Shown one piece after another: positions 36,991 to 48,806 of a DNA stretch of 64,000 nt. A program made the translations under genes and the position numbers. The stretch is from Perca fluviatilis (lineage: Eukaryota; Chordata; Actinopteri; Perciformes; Percidae): the NCBI RefSeq assembly GCF_010015445.1, contig NC_053114.1, positions 20,094,224 to 20,158,223 of the forward strand, written 5' to 3'. Position 1 is the stretch's first letter. Each line of letters begins with the position of its first letter. A model generated the notes under the pieces. That model was not told the DNA's origin and searched no databases. It saw only the letters and a program-made list of their open reading frames with translations.

Positions 36991-37207
36991 AAAGGGGCTG
37001 AATAATTTTGCACGCCCACTTTTTCAGTTTTTTATTTGTTAAAAAAGTTTGAAATAGCCAATGAATTTCGTTCCACTTCATAATTGGGACCCACTTGTTG
37101 TTGATTCTTCACAAAAAAAAACCAGTTTTATATCTTTATGTTTGAGGCCTGAAATGTGGCAAAAGGTCGAAACGTTCAAGGGGGCCGAATACTTTCGCAA
37201 GGCACTG
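36991..37207. repeat. Tc1 terminal inverted repeat, right
   Basis: Inverse of 35578-35794. The A run near 37113-37121 is expanded relative to the left arm. Confidence 0.92.
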
Positions 37208-37554
37208 TATAGTTAATGGTTCAGTGAACTAATTTACTGGAGTTTACTGGACAGTTTACTGGACAACACAAATTGTGTGCTAAGAATGCCAATGTATTGA
37301 ATCCTTTATTGTTAAAGAATACAAAAAAAAATCAATCAACTAAAATAATTCAAGGTACATTGGTCCACTATAGAAACACACATGTGCAGCACTTTATTTC
37401 TTTCACATTATTGCCCTTAGTAACTGATTTCATTTAAAACACATTTGGCAACTTAATGCTTTTGCTTTTGTGAAACCGAGTCAAGGCTAAATTGATCCAG
37501 GATAACTGGGAAATCCCGACTTAATCCCTTATCTTGGTTTTGTGAAATAGCCCT

Positions 37555-37745
37555 CTGGTAATTCCCTATGCCCCTAATCGTTGCTTGAGATCCTCTGGCA
37601 GGGCCCTACTAATGGTTCCAAGATCTCAACTTGTCAACAAAGGTGACTGGGCTTTTGCTGTCATGGCCCCTCAGCTATGGAACTCAGTCAGTATCTTCCT
37701 TAAAATCTCTTCTTAAGACTCACTTTTATCTTATGGCTTTTTCTT
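37555..37745 (+). pseudogene. LINE reverse-transcriptase C-terminal remnant
   Basis: From 37555 one frame reads LVIPYAPNRCLRSSGRALLM, then VPRSQLVNKGDWAFAVMAPQ and LWNSVSIF. It matches the closing region of fish non-LTR polymerases (YxPxRxLRSS...LxVPRxRLKTKGDRAF...APKLWNSLP). The following LKTHLF-like block is recovered only in another frame (KSLLKTHFYL near 37709-37738), so a frameshift lies at about 37705. It is 5' truncated and sits just outside the inverted-end element 34961-37550. An ATT-rich tract follows at 37760-37790. Confidence 0.72.
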
Positions 37746-40700
37746 AACTGATGGTATATAATAATTATTATTATTATTATTAGTAGTAGTATGTCTGTCC
37801 ACAGCCTAGCCACAATGTAAACTTGCAATAACTGTGATATTTCCAAGAATACCCTGTGACCCACGTTTAATGATTGATCTTAAAATAAAACTACAATATT
37901 GCCATTTTTACTAAAGTTCATTGCATTGCACATCAATATGTTCATATTTTGTCAAAATGTACATATTTTACTAGTGCAATGGCACTACTGATCCCAAGCA
38001 CAAATACAAGTGAGAAAGCATTATTGAAAATGAGCATTCCCATTTACAGTATTAGCCTAAGAAAATAGACCTGTGGTCATATTCAAACCTCAGTTGGTGC
38101 TAATAGAATAAGACACAAAAGGTATCACAGCCAGCCAACTATGTGTGCTTTTTAAGAGAGCTCACACTGGGTAAATGTTGCATTTCTTTGATGTAAAAAC
38201 AAAAACTATAATGGTATACGTTGTATGGTTTTCAATATGTGTTGCAGATATGGTTGGAGCAGAAATGGCTAAACCTGAAGAGCAACATTGGGTGATTAGA
38301 ATAAATACTGTTAATCAGACTCTGTACTCAACTCAGTACATTATGTAAATGTGTCATCTGAAAGGTGGCTTTTGTGGAAATGCCTATAGTGCTCAATGCG
38401 GACAGTAAATTTCTCATCCAAAACATCCAACACACCATTTGTACATCAAGATTCTGGACTTGGTTCTAGGACTGTGAATAAATGCCAAACAGATCATTAC
38501 ATGTAATCTGTTTTATCCATATGCCACAAGCAGCCCATGCCGCTTATGTAAAGTGTTTGTGCACGTCAGGGGTGGTGGGATGCAGTCAATCTCCATTTGT
38601 TTGTAGTGTGTGTGTGTCTGAAGCACGGCTGGTTACACATTGCCTTACCAGCTGCACAGCTACAAGCACATTTAAAGACTGCATGCTCTCCAGCTGCTAC
38701 TTGCAGGACTATCTGTGAAAAGGTAGCGAGGACATTAGTGCAGTGATAGTATCGGTGACTTTAATATAAAGTTGTTAGATGTAGTTTCCACATGAGAACA
38801 CAGAGTTCATGTTATGGAGTTAGGGTGTGATAATAAACCCGTAGCTCTTGGTGGAGTATTTTATCTGGCTGAATGCATTGCATGTGTTATGTACGTATAC
38901 AGGATATATCAAACCATCTCCACCATATGCACATTAAAGAAATAACCACTGAGCTTCACTTGACATGTACAGTAGGCTACATTTACTTTTTTTTTAAATA
39001 ATACAACATTTTATTGCGATTTTATACTTAAAATATATAAGTAATATATTTACAATAATTCAGCCATTACAGACACTGCTTGGCTCCAAACTGTGTGCAA
39101 CATAATATGTGAAATGAAAAAAATGTGCATAAACTGTCTGCGTTACATCTTCAATGGTGCCATTCAGCATTTTCAGCAGGAGGACAAAATAATGTTTGTT
39201 TCCTCCTCATACTGACCCTCCAGCTGGATGACTTTTGATATACTGCTCACGGGACACCTACTGGGAGTTTTTGTACATTAAAACAGGCGCATTTCTGCCT
39301 TAACCTGGGATATTGTGTTATGAACAAATTAACAGAAAAAAGCATTTTTTCAAGTCAAGAGCCTGACTTTTAATGAGCACCCAAAACTGTACATACTGTG
39401 CAACCATCATGAAACAAGTAATGAAACAAGTAATGAACTTAAATCAATGAATCATGAAGTGTCATTGTCTGATACATACACGTGTTTCTTATGAATATGA
39501 TCCTTTGCAATGCATATATCAACAATACTTAATAGCCTGTTGACTAAGGCATATTTATCAAGAAGAAATGTGCAGAAATGTGATGTGTATTGGATTTAAT
39601 TTATGCATAGGATTGCTTTTTTTCATTGCACACAAAACATTCCCTTAAATCGTTAATTACTGTACATGATGTACTCTTGTTAGTTATTGAATGCAGAATT
39701 ATCGTACCAAGTGTCAGGTTAACACAATAATAGTTCCTAGTTTATTTAATGGAAGTGGTGTTGAGTTCTCAGGATTAGTGTGAGATCTTACATTAGAGTC
39801 AGTGTGATTAACAATGTAAGAGCTTATACCAGATCCAGGATGAGAAACAAGATGAGGGTCTGGGCAAGAGATGTGATGAACATGGTTGAGAGCCTCGGTG
39901 AGAAACAGTATGACAGTCAGAGTGACGAACCATATTAGAGCCAGGGTGAGGGCCTGTGATGGGCCATCCATGCTTCACACTGCTGTGGCCCAGATAAATA
40001 GTCTGACAGGTCCATCAAGAGTGATGTAATGCTTTCTATGTCCCTCAACATTGTATCCAAGAACCAGTGATGGAGAGCTCTCACTGGCAGATGAAATGAT
40101 ACATGTATGCGTTGCATCCACATTCACTGGATAACAAACCACATTTTATCTTGAATATAGTTTTTTTTTTCAGTATACTATGATATTATATAATGAATTA
40201 TTTAAATTATAAATTAAATACAACAAAATAATACCATCACTCAACATTGTGGCTACTTATTAAAAAAGGCCAACAAAATAAAAAGATTAAACAAAACTGT
40301 TAAATTCAGAGACTGTTCTGTTATCTTTTCTTTAGATTCTTCATGGTATCCTGAAGGACCTTAAAATAAGAGGTCTTTTTTGTTTTGTTCCCAAGACAAT
40401 GGTAATTGCAAAGAAATTCCATTTATATACCCAGGGTTTTCTCCAAAGCTGCCACACTAGAGCTTCAAAAAAACAAATATCCACTATAGTCATGCTAACC
40501 AGCCACCGTCTCTGATGAGAGGTGGATAGGTCTCTTTCATCTGTGCCACAGTGTAAAAATTAGTCCATGGAGTGGTTATTAATTTCTATTCTGCATCCAG
40601 TGTCCTTGTTTGTTTGGGAAAGACAAAGACCGCCTGCGTGCATGCTGTCTCCAGCTTCCCTCGTCCTTCTGTTATGCTCCCCCTGTTTCATATGCCCTCT

Positions 40701-40852
40701 TTAATATCACCCACCCCTCACTCTCCAGGCCCCCATCCAATCCTCATTCCTGAGATGTTGTAGTGTCTGTGACACCATCAGCCATGTTCGAAGGGTCATT
40801 AGCACAGCCATCATTAAATAAATGAAATCAATCCCAAAAACAGCTGGCTCCT

Positions 40853-40865
40853 GGGGGGGGGGGGG
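40853..40865. repeat. G13 homopolymer
   Basis: Thirteen consecutive G, rare in this AT-rich context and prone to length error in assembly. Confidence 0.95.
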
Positions 40866-40928
40866 AACTGGGAATATACCGGGAGGTTCAGGCAGAAAAT
40901 ATTGATGGGGATGCTGTTGTGATGTGAG

Positions 40929-40984
40929 CACGTGTGTGTGTTTATATGTGTGCGTGTGCGTGTGCGTATGTGCGTGCATGTGTG
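40929..40984. repeat. Alternating purine-pyrimidine (GT/GC) tract
   Basis: An imperfect GTGTGTG...GTGCGTGTGCGTGTGCGTATG run of about 55 bases, almost purely alternating purine and pyrimidine. Confidence 0.85.
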
Positions 40985-43432
40985 GCTGGTGGATGGTGGA
41001 AGGCCTCATATCATGAGCATTAGATTGTTCTCGATCTTCGCCACAGTAATTATGATGTAAGTGGAACAACAGCGTGAGGTGTGTGTGTGGTAATTAACCC
41101 CAGGCAGCTGAGAAATGAGTCTAATGTGGAGAGCGGGATGTTGAATCTGTTCAATCAATCCTTTCTCTCTCCTCTGGAGCATTTAAATGTATCAGTGACC
41201 TTGTAATGGTTAACGGCGACAAACATTTGAACCCATTTAGCACATCACCGTCTCTTCATTTATTTTTCTTCCCAGTTTTTGTCACATTGAAGGGGACTTG
41301 AGGAGACTGGTTTGACTTTGTGCTGTAAGAGTCTATTTCTTGTTTAATCATACAGCGTATAAAGAATTATTCAATGTGGTCAGTCACATGAGCTTGTCTC
41401 TATGTCAAATTAGTACAACAATTTTATGAAGCCTTGAAAATGTTGTGAGATGATTAACATGAAAATGGAATATTAATTTAAGAACTAAATTTCAGAAAGA
41501 CGAGGATAATAGAGTGAATCGCACATTAGTGACCATTGAATGTATGTCATAACCAATATTATTTCCATATGAACTATACAGCAATGCAATTTTGGTCTGT
41601 TTTATTGCCCTGAATCAGTGACAATTTTTAATATACAGTAATTAACAAAAAAGTAATATCAATTAAACTGGCCTGTGGAGTAATTGGAAATTACAGAATA
41701 CAAGAGGGCAAAGCATTCAAGTTTGCTGACAAAATATGATTGTAATGTTTACATAGAAAATGTAATTTTAAGGGTTGGTGGTAATTTTATGAAAATAATT
41801 AACACTTGTGCATTAGGATGAGTCATGTGCTAGTCTAGTACAGATACTTCAGAAATTATTGGACAGTGTATCCTAATTTATTGATGTAAATGGTTCAATA
41901 ATAATTCAGAAGAGGGAACAAATGTTGGCGGTCTGTATGCAGTTAACTGCCCATTTTTATATGAGATTACCTAGCTACCAAAATATAATTCCTGCAGCAA
42001 AAACAATATGAAACATGGCTCTGCTGCTTAGCTTAACATTAGGCACACAATTTGTGTTATCAGATGTTTAACAAGATCATGTTAATGAGTAATACTGTTC
42101 TGGTACTGCTTTTTATATGTGGTTATGAGTGGTTTTGATTTTCTATTTTTTACAATGCCCCAGAGGTATGATAATGCATAAAGTGTTGATTACAGTCAGT
42201 TCTCTTTCAGGAGAGAAATAGGTGTGGTAAGGGTTCATTTAAAACCAGGTGGATGGTACTGGGAGGGTTGTGGATGTTTTGCCTAAAATGCATGCCAGAA
42301 AGAGAGATTCAGGGTTACATCGGGGTCTGTCTGTGTCTCATATGGAGCACAGGTCATGGAGGTGAGCCACATGATTCAACACCCTGTAGAGGGGATGGCA
42401 CATTAATCAGTAAAGTAACATAATCTGCCACAAATGGGGGTGTATACCGCAGCCAAACTCATGACTAAAGGCACTATTAGCAATGCCAATCAGAGCAGTG
42501 TTCGCTCACATAACCAGGCCAACCTGGGAAATTGCAAGACTCGTTCACACAGAGAGAATGCATCAATATAATTGGAAATTCTGACTGGAAACCTGTTACT
42601 TTCAGAGGTGGTAATGCTGAGAGACATACTGTGACTGAAATAGATTGAGCTGATGATGTAGAACATTAGATAGCAGAACTAAAGAGTAGTTCATGAGTAT
42701 TAGAACAGTTTTGCATTGGCTCTGTACTCCAGTACATTGGATTTGAAATTAAACAATGACTATGCGATTAAGTGTCAATTTTAAGATTTTATTTGTGGTT
42801 GTTTACATCTACATCTGATTGTGTAAATGCAGTGCTTTGTATAGATTCCCAAATAATAAAAGGGCCTACGACTTAAACCCATTGTTCACCCATTATGGAT
42901 TTTAACAGCCTCAAACACCTGTGAAGCTGTGTCAGCACGTTAACCAAATACCTACAAAACTTAAGTATATGTCATGTATCACATTTTAGTCATCACAGCA
43001 ACTGCAAGACTTCTACTCAACATGTCAGAGTCAGGGGATAATTGATAGTTGGATGTGACTTCATGAGGTTTCTGATGTTGCCAGTGAGGTTGTGGTACAT
43101 CAGGACAGAGGTATGGATAATTTGGTTAGGGAGTGTTTGTTTGGTTGCACCACCTGCACTGTCAGTCTTTACAGATGGACTTCAGCACCTTGATCCTGAG
43201 AGAGTTTGGTTTCAGTTATCACTACTTGTGTCTAATGCCATCAACTGCCCCTTATTTTATATTATATTTAGGTATACTTTGCAGTCCTAATGGATTAAGT
43301 TGTGTAATGGAGATTATTTTGTATCTTTATTGTCAACTTTTGCTCGGAATATATTTATGTTTCATGCTCATTTGATTAAGAAACCTTTCAAAACATAGTT
43401 TTATTGTTATTATGTGTTGTAACAATGTTTAA

Positions 43433-45018
43433 ACTACAATATGTAACTTTCTGCCGCTAGGGGTCTCTCAACCAAAACAATGGACGGTAAAACTGGACTT
43501 TTGATGACGTTGGGAAGTTGCGTGGAATTATGGGAGTTTTTAGCGTTAAACACCTTCGCTGCCGGTTAGAATGTATCAGGACGAGTTTACCCATTCAAGT
43601 TTATTCACGTTACGTTTAGTAACGTTTATTCATGTTATTCTAATAAAATAGCTGCAGTTTCCCCAACATAATTATGTTTTTATTGATTAGATTTTTATTT
43701 GTAGCTGACCAGTGAGCTAGTGAGCCAGCAAGCTAACAGTAGCCAGCAGCTAAAACACAAAATATTTCAGATATCAATGTCAACTTTTGGATGGTTTCAA
43801 CACCGGGGTGGACGGGGTTTGTTGTAACGCTAGCTAGCTACTAAACGAGGCTGAGAGACGGGTGTGGATCGTCGGGGAAATCTCTGCGACGGCGAGGATG
43901 TTCGATGCCTGTTGTGCAGCAGCAGAACATTTCCCAGCTGCCCGGAATTATCTCCCCTTCACTTTTCAGTAATCTTAACTTTTCGTTTTGGTGCTTAACC
44001 CACCTTTTGTCGGGTTAATTTAGCTAACCGTAAATACAGCTAATCGCGAAGGGGGGAGAAATTCGGCAGGGAGGAGATTTTCGGCACATACACCGGTAGC
44101 GCTACGGAGATGTAGCCAACGCTATGGATGGCCACTGTTGTGACTCAGTGCTGGGTCTGATATGGTCTGTTTCCCGACATTTAATTAAACTGCTGTTAGT
44201 TAGCTGTTAAGTTCTGGCCGGGGAGTTGCTGTAATGAAAGTAGCTGGCTGATAGCTGACTGGGGGCTAACGGTAACTAGCTAGCTAGCTATATGTCCCGG
44301 GGCTGTTGTCAGCTGTTATCCCGACTGAGTCTCTCTACGCCGGGGGAGTGAGGCAGACAGATCGGGGTGTGCTAGCTGGCTAAATTAGCATTAGATTAAT
44401 CGTCTATCTATACCCTAATGTTAACGTTACTAGTGAAGTTATTCGTGGGTTAGCCCAGTCCTGTTAATTGTGGTCGAAACAGTCATACTAAAAATAACTT
44501 GTTGAAAAATAGCGTGTTGAATGATGTTGTAACCTCATAATGTTACCCACAAAGCATTAGCATCAACGTTAGCTAGCTACTTGTCAACCAGCACATTGTA
44601 GTAACGTTAAGCTGGTATCGATATAAATAAATAAATAAGGTCTCTGTTGTATTACTGTGATAAAAAGTGGGATGTAATTAATCACAAAATGATGCTGTAT
44701 TGCAAAAAAGCAGTATTACGGTTACAAGTAATTTTTTTTCTGTGACATTGTATGATTTATAATTACTCCTGAACGTATCATCTTGGTGCCAGTGTTCTGA
44801 CGGAAGTTAGAGTAACTACACAGTGAAAGGTTATATGATGCCACTGACGGGCGACTAAAGGAAACGTCCCGTGTCTGAAAATAAAATAACAGATTTCTCT
44901 GGGTTTGACATTTGGTGGAAACATTTGGGATAGTGTAAGAACACAACTCATAAAAATATATAACATAGCTATGGTTGTTTTTAGACATTTTAAAGCAGAA
45001 ATGTTACATATTGTACCT
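43433..45018. mobile_element. TTAA-flanked DNA element, non-autonomous
   Basis: The left end after TTAA (43429-43432) reads ACTACAATATGTAACTTTCT. The right end before TTAA (45019-45022), reverse-complemented, reads AGGTACAATATGTAACATTT. These inverted termini of about 24 bp and the TTAA target fit piggyBac- or Kolobok-type transposition. The 1586-bp interior is rich in GCTAGCTAGC and AACGTTA motifs, moderately GC-rich, and has no transposase frame. I recognise the ACAATATGTAAC terminus as common in fish genomes but cannot fix the superfamily. Confidence 0.75.
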
Positions 45019-45022
45019 TTAA

Positions 45023-47847
45023 AAGGGTCAGAGTAAAGTTAATTGTTTTTAACATGATAGATGCAAGGCCATATGTACCAGTTGCATTTTTTTTTTTATT
45101 TCTAAATGTATCTGTCACTCATCAGTATTACTGCAATTGAAATATGATTATTACATCATAACCTTTTAAACACGGAATACCTGTTTGCCAACAAAGGCTA
45201 TATTGGGAGCATTTGTAAGGATTCCGTGAGATTGAGAAGAAAACAAAAGTGTGTTTTCACTCATGGTAGGAGGGTGTATGACAGTTAGAAATGTATTTGT
45301 GATACAGAACCTAGACCTGAAGTGGTTACAGGCTTTATGTAACTTACTCAAAAGAAGTATAAAAAATGAGAATGCTCTTTTAGAACACCTGTGATTACAC
45401 CTAATTACAGTCAATTGTTTTATTATGGAGCATCTATTAAGTCCCCAGTGTTCTAACAATTGTAAACAACAGTATAGTATGAAGTAACTGCAGCTGATTC
45501 CAGCAAGAAATGGCCATACTATCAGTCAGTCTCAGTCAGCTACAGCATGTACAGAATATAAGGAACAATGACAAGCTGTGATAATAAAATGTTTGTGATC
45601 TGTAGCTCTGTATCGGTATGCCCCTCACTCCAAACAGGCAAGAAACAAGACCTGCAAAATGTATGTTCAGTTTGCCAAACAGTCTGTCAGTCACTTCCGC
45701 CCCAAAAGGTTAACTGCTGGGTAAAATGACAGTACTTCTGTACGGCCATGCCAGCATTGATCAGAAAAGTTTGGGTCCATCCTTTAGGGTGTAATACATG
45801 TATGGACACATGCCCTGTGTAGAATTTTGATCCATGGGACTCCGAATTGAGCTGAGTTAGATATTATGGATATCCCTTTGTGCAAACATTAGTGAACATA
45901 CTTTTATTTTTTTATAGCACAACATATTACAATAATAATTGTATAGTAGGTGTAGATAAATATATTTCGACCCACGCAGCGCGTCGTAGAAGCGTTCCAG
46001 AAGCGGCTCTCCGCTCTGCTCCACTCTTCACAGCGCTTCGCGGCCAGTGTGTCCCTATCGTAAGTATGTTCCTTTCTCACTGTCTGAGCCAGTTCCCATT
46101 TCACTACCAGACCTGGAACCTGTATCTTGGTCTTTTCTGTCCCTCAGTCAAAGGCTGTCCCTCAGACCCTGTCTTTTCCTGAGCTTTAATCTGTTTTACT
46201 GTCAGAGCCAGCTTCTGTCAGTTCCATAGCTTGACTTTTGTAAGCCTCTGCTCAAGTCTGTTCCCCTCAGAGCTTGGCCCATGTCAATTTATCTTAATTC
46301 TGAGCCATAGTACTGCATTGTATTGTATTTCCCTTGTCAAGCTTAGTCTTCCAGCATCCAGCCCTTTTTAGTCTAATTGTTCTCAGCCTGTTCCTTGATT
46401 TTGGGTATGTGTGGTTGGATTTATTGACTTTTGTGGTCCTGTCGGTTTTCCCCAGCTATCATCCTAAGTGTTTCCGCCCATCCTCCCAGCATCTGGACCA
46501 CACTCCTGAGCGGTCTCTCCTGTCCCCTGGCTGCCTTCCCGAGCTGTCCCAACACTGTTCCCACTGGCTGAGAAGTCCTTCCCTGCCAGTTACCAGTGCC
46601 CAGGCAGACCCCCTGAGCAGTCCAGCCTGTTTCTCCAGTCCAGTGATCATCCTCCTGGTAACTGTCACAGCATCCATGCTCCCTGTTACCACATCTGGCA
46701 ATGGTTTTTAAGCAGGGACCTGCCTCTCTCCAACCCTAACCACCGCTCCACAGAGCAGGGTGGTTGTCTCAACACACATGATTTCAATATTTAACCACTA
46801 TTATGGCTACTGGCAGAGATCCCAGCTCCACATTATGACTAAAATCAGTTTAACTGACCTCTGGGCCAATAGCCCATTTGTCACATTTTAGCCATATCCA
46901 GGCAAATCCTTTCTTTTTTTTTTAGATATCTACTTCACTAAAAAAAATTGTCAGACTTTTCTTTAAAAAGCACATATATTTAAGTTATTGTTAGAGTCCT
47001 TTCATATTAAGTAAATCATCACTGGCCTCAAAGTTTTAGTTAAGACAGGGAGAGCACACCTCACTGCCCTTCCATGTGCATATATGGAAAGCCTTAAGCA
47101 GGGAGAACAGTAGTACAGGATCCCCATAGGGTACAGAACAGAGTGGCATCAATGACAGAGACACGGCATTGATTAAGTCAGATAACATAAATTTAAAAGG
47201 AGGAGCTGAGGTTGAGGTGGTAGCATAGATGCAGCAAGGTAGGCTGGGAAAAGCAGTTTAAATAGAGCACGCTATTTGGAAATCCAATCAAAAGAGGAAA
47301 TCGGCTGAGCCATCAGCTGGTGTGCTGGTTTAGGAACTATCAGCTATGAGCTGAGATAATAGCCAAGCTTGACTCCGTGACCTGCCAGAACTTACGGTAT
47401 GCCATTATAACCATAATTACAGCTACAGGAACTCAGGAGAACCATGCGCTTGAATGCGATGTGTATTTATTTTTTTATTTATCAATTTAAATTTTTTATT
47501 TTAAACATGATGGTTTGAACAAGGACCATCCAAGTGTTCGGACTGGTAAGCTGATGCACCCCCTCAAAATAAACGTGAAATACAGTCTATGGGCAAAGTC
47601 TTTCTGGGGCAGCGGTTACAATTCCACCACTGGCCGCTAAACCCATGGTTGCTTCAAGACATGCCGCTGTTCCTGGGGGCTACATTATGAGGCAGTGTGA
47701 GAATCTCGTACAGTAAAAAGGGAACATCACTGCCTTTATCGCTGACACAAGAACTTCAAAACACTACCAGGGTAAAAAAAAAAAATTAAACACAAGCACC
47801 GAACTCCTGTGAAATAAAGCTGCGTCCAAGTGTGGTCAGAAACGTCG
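45023..47847. other. Non-coding stretch with pyrimidine-rich centre
   Basis: Contains a GC-richer patch at 45968-46060 followed by an excellent 5' splice-site consensus (GTAAGTATG at 46059-46067), then C/T-rich sequence to 46740. No further repeat is recognised with confidence. Confidence 0.4.
46334..46711 (+). other. Unassigned 125-codon open frame in pyrimidine-rich DNA
   Basis: The frame has a hydrophobic N-terminal stretch (LFSLIVLSLFLDFGYVWLDL) and a Ser/Pro-rich remainder (LSPGCLPELSQHCSH). I do not recognise a domain. Low-complexity pyrimidine-rich DNA naturally yields Leu/Ser/Pro frames, so the composition is no evidence of coding. A strong splice-donor-like site lies 275 bp upstream. 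A host exon, an old repeat or chance are all possible, with chance most likely. Confidence 0.15.
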
Positions 47848-48205
47848 TTAACTACAACGATTTGCGAAATATAAAAGTCTATTTGCGCTTTGGAACTGCA
47901 CTACCCAGCGTTCTCTGAGGGAATGTGATCCCGTTGCTGGAATGACATCATCCATTAGTGACACTGGCTCAGGTCTAGCAGTGGAGGTAGACGGAAGCGG
48001 GGCGGCTGATTTCGCACCGGACTCCAAGACTTCAAACTTGGAATTCATGCCAGCGAGCGGTGACTGGATGCCAGGCAAGGCGGACAGGACGGGGCCGTCC
48101 TGCGAGCCCGCAGAGCCAGCCGCTGGAGCTGAGCACCGGCATCTCTTACGGGAGCAGCAGAGTCAGCGTTTCTCCTGGGGGCAGAAGAGCCAGAAAACAG
48201 AGTTC
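47848..48205. other. GC-rich non-coding patch
   Basis: Open on both strands (47848-48078 minus, 47942-48314 plus), which usually reflects GC-rich composition rather than coding. Family not recognised. Confidence 0.3.
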
Positions 48206-48245
48206 CCTAATTCAATTCAATTTTATTTATAGTGTCAAATCACAA
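48206..48245 (+). repeat. LINE/SINE-associated tail fragment
   Basis: CAATTCAATTTTATTTATAG then TGTCAAATCACAACTGTCG resembles the widespread fish phrase CAATTCAATTTTATTTATAG plus CGCCAAATCACAA that occurs at the ends of several retroelements. Confidence 0.45.
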
Positions 48246-48487
48246 CTGTCGAAGAATAAAACTAGAGCTTTGAGAGTGAACCAAAATAGTAAAGTTGTGG
48301 GCCGGACAGCTTAACAATGCGCTGAAAGACACTATAAAGGTCCATAAAGCTAAGGGGAATGTACAACCCGGTCTCACGGCAGTTCGTGTAAATGTACACG
48401 TTATTCTTAATCTATTGATACGTGTTCACGGAGACGTTTTCCTCGTTTTTTTACGTGTAACTGTCACGTTATTTTTTACGTGTAAAT

Positions 48488-48579
48488 GTCACATTATTTT
48501 CTCGGGGAAAGGACGCCGGGAGGCGGCCAAAAAGTCACATTATTTTTTCGGGGAAAGGACGCCGGGAGGCGGCCGAAAA
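48488..48579 (+). repeat. Two tandem copies of a 46-bp unit
   Basis: GTCACATTATTTTCTCGGGG (from 48488) repeats at 48534 as GTCACATTATTTTTTCGGGG. Both continue with AAAGGACGCCGGGAGGCGGC. Two substitutions separate the copies. Confidence 0.93.
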
Positions 48580-48737
48580 GGTCGCTCCATAAACGGGGCA
48601 GGCGCCGCTCGGGGACCAGCCGGAGGCGGCGGCGAAAAGGACGCTCCATAAGCCGGAAGCGCGCCGAGGGCGACCCGTGCGCCGCGGGGGCGCCCCACAA
48701 CGGGATGGCGGAGGTTGGGTTTAGGAAAAAACTTTAC

Positions 48738-48806
48738 GGGGAAAGGGCGCCTTAAACGCCGGAGAAAGGGGCCTTAAACGCCCGGGAAAGGGCGCCTTAA
48801 ACGCGC
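48738..48806 (+). repeat. Short GC-rich tandem, about 3 copies
   Basis: Three imperfect units built on GGGAAAGGGCGCCTTAAACG. Confidence 0.8.

Larger units (their letters stand above)
35578..37207 (-). mobile_element. Tc1-like transposon, full length, minus strand
   Basis: The element begins CAGTGCCTTGCGAAAGTATT and ends with its exact inverse AATACTTTCGCAAGGCACTG. TA lies on each side (35576-35577 and 37208-37209), the signature of Tc1/mariner insertion. The terminal inverted repeats run about 217 bp each (35578-35794 and 36991-37207) with scattered mismatches, as in the IR/DR-type Tc1 elements of fish and frogs. The 1630-bp length is typical. It contains one transposase gene on the minus strand, broken only by a frameshift. 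Confidence 0.96.
34961..37550. mobile_element. Older inverted-end element carrying the Tc1 insertion
   Basis: CTGTTTCACAAAAGCAGAAT with ATCCAGGATAACTGATAAA at 34961-35005 is mirrored at the far side by ATCCAGGATAACTGGG (37497-37512) and GGTTTTGTGAAATAG (37536-37550, reverse complement CTATTTCACAAAACC). These ends resemble fish PIF/Harbinger-like non-autonomous repeats (YTRTTTCACAAAA). Removing the Tc1 copy leaves about 960 bp. No target duplication is clear. Superfamily and the claim of a single element are inferences. Confidence 0.45.
37746..43428. other. Longest repeat-poor block, non-coding
   Basis: About 5.7 kb with almost no recognisable mobile sequence: only short microsatellites, G13 at 40853-40865 and a GT/GC-alternating tract at 40929-40984. 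A degenerate short-period repeat lies at about 39770-39960 (recurring GAGTCAGTGTGA / GAGCCAGGGTGA-like phrases). Open frames such as 39714-39971 (minus) and 40707-41069 (minus) have no domain. The low repeat load makes conserved regulatory sequence possible, but the sequence alone does not show it. Confidence 0.45.

Noticed and set aside
40707..41069. 120-codon minus-strand frame with His-Thr repeats
   Set aside because: Generated by the GT-rich tract and G13. No domain.
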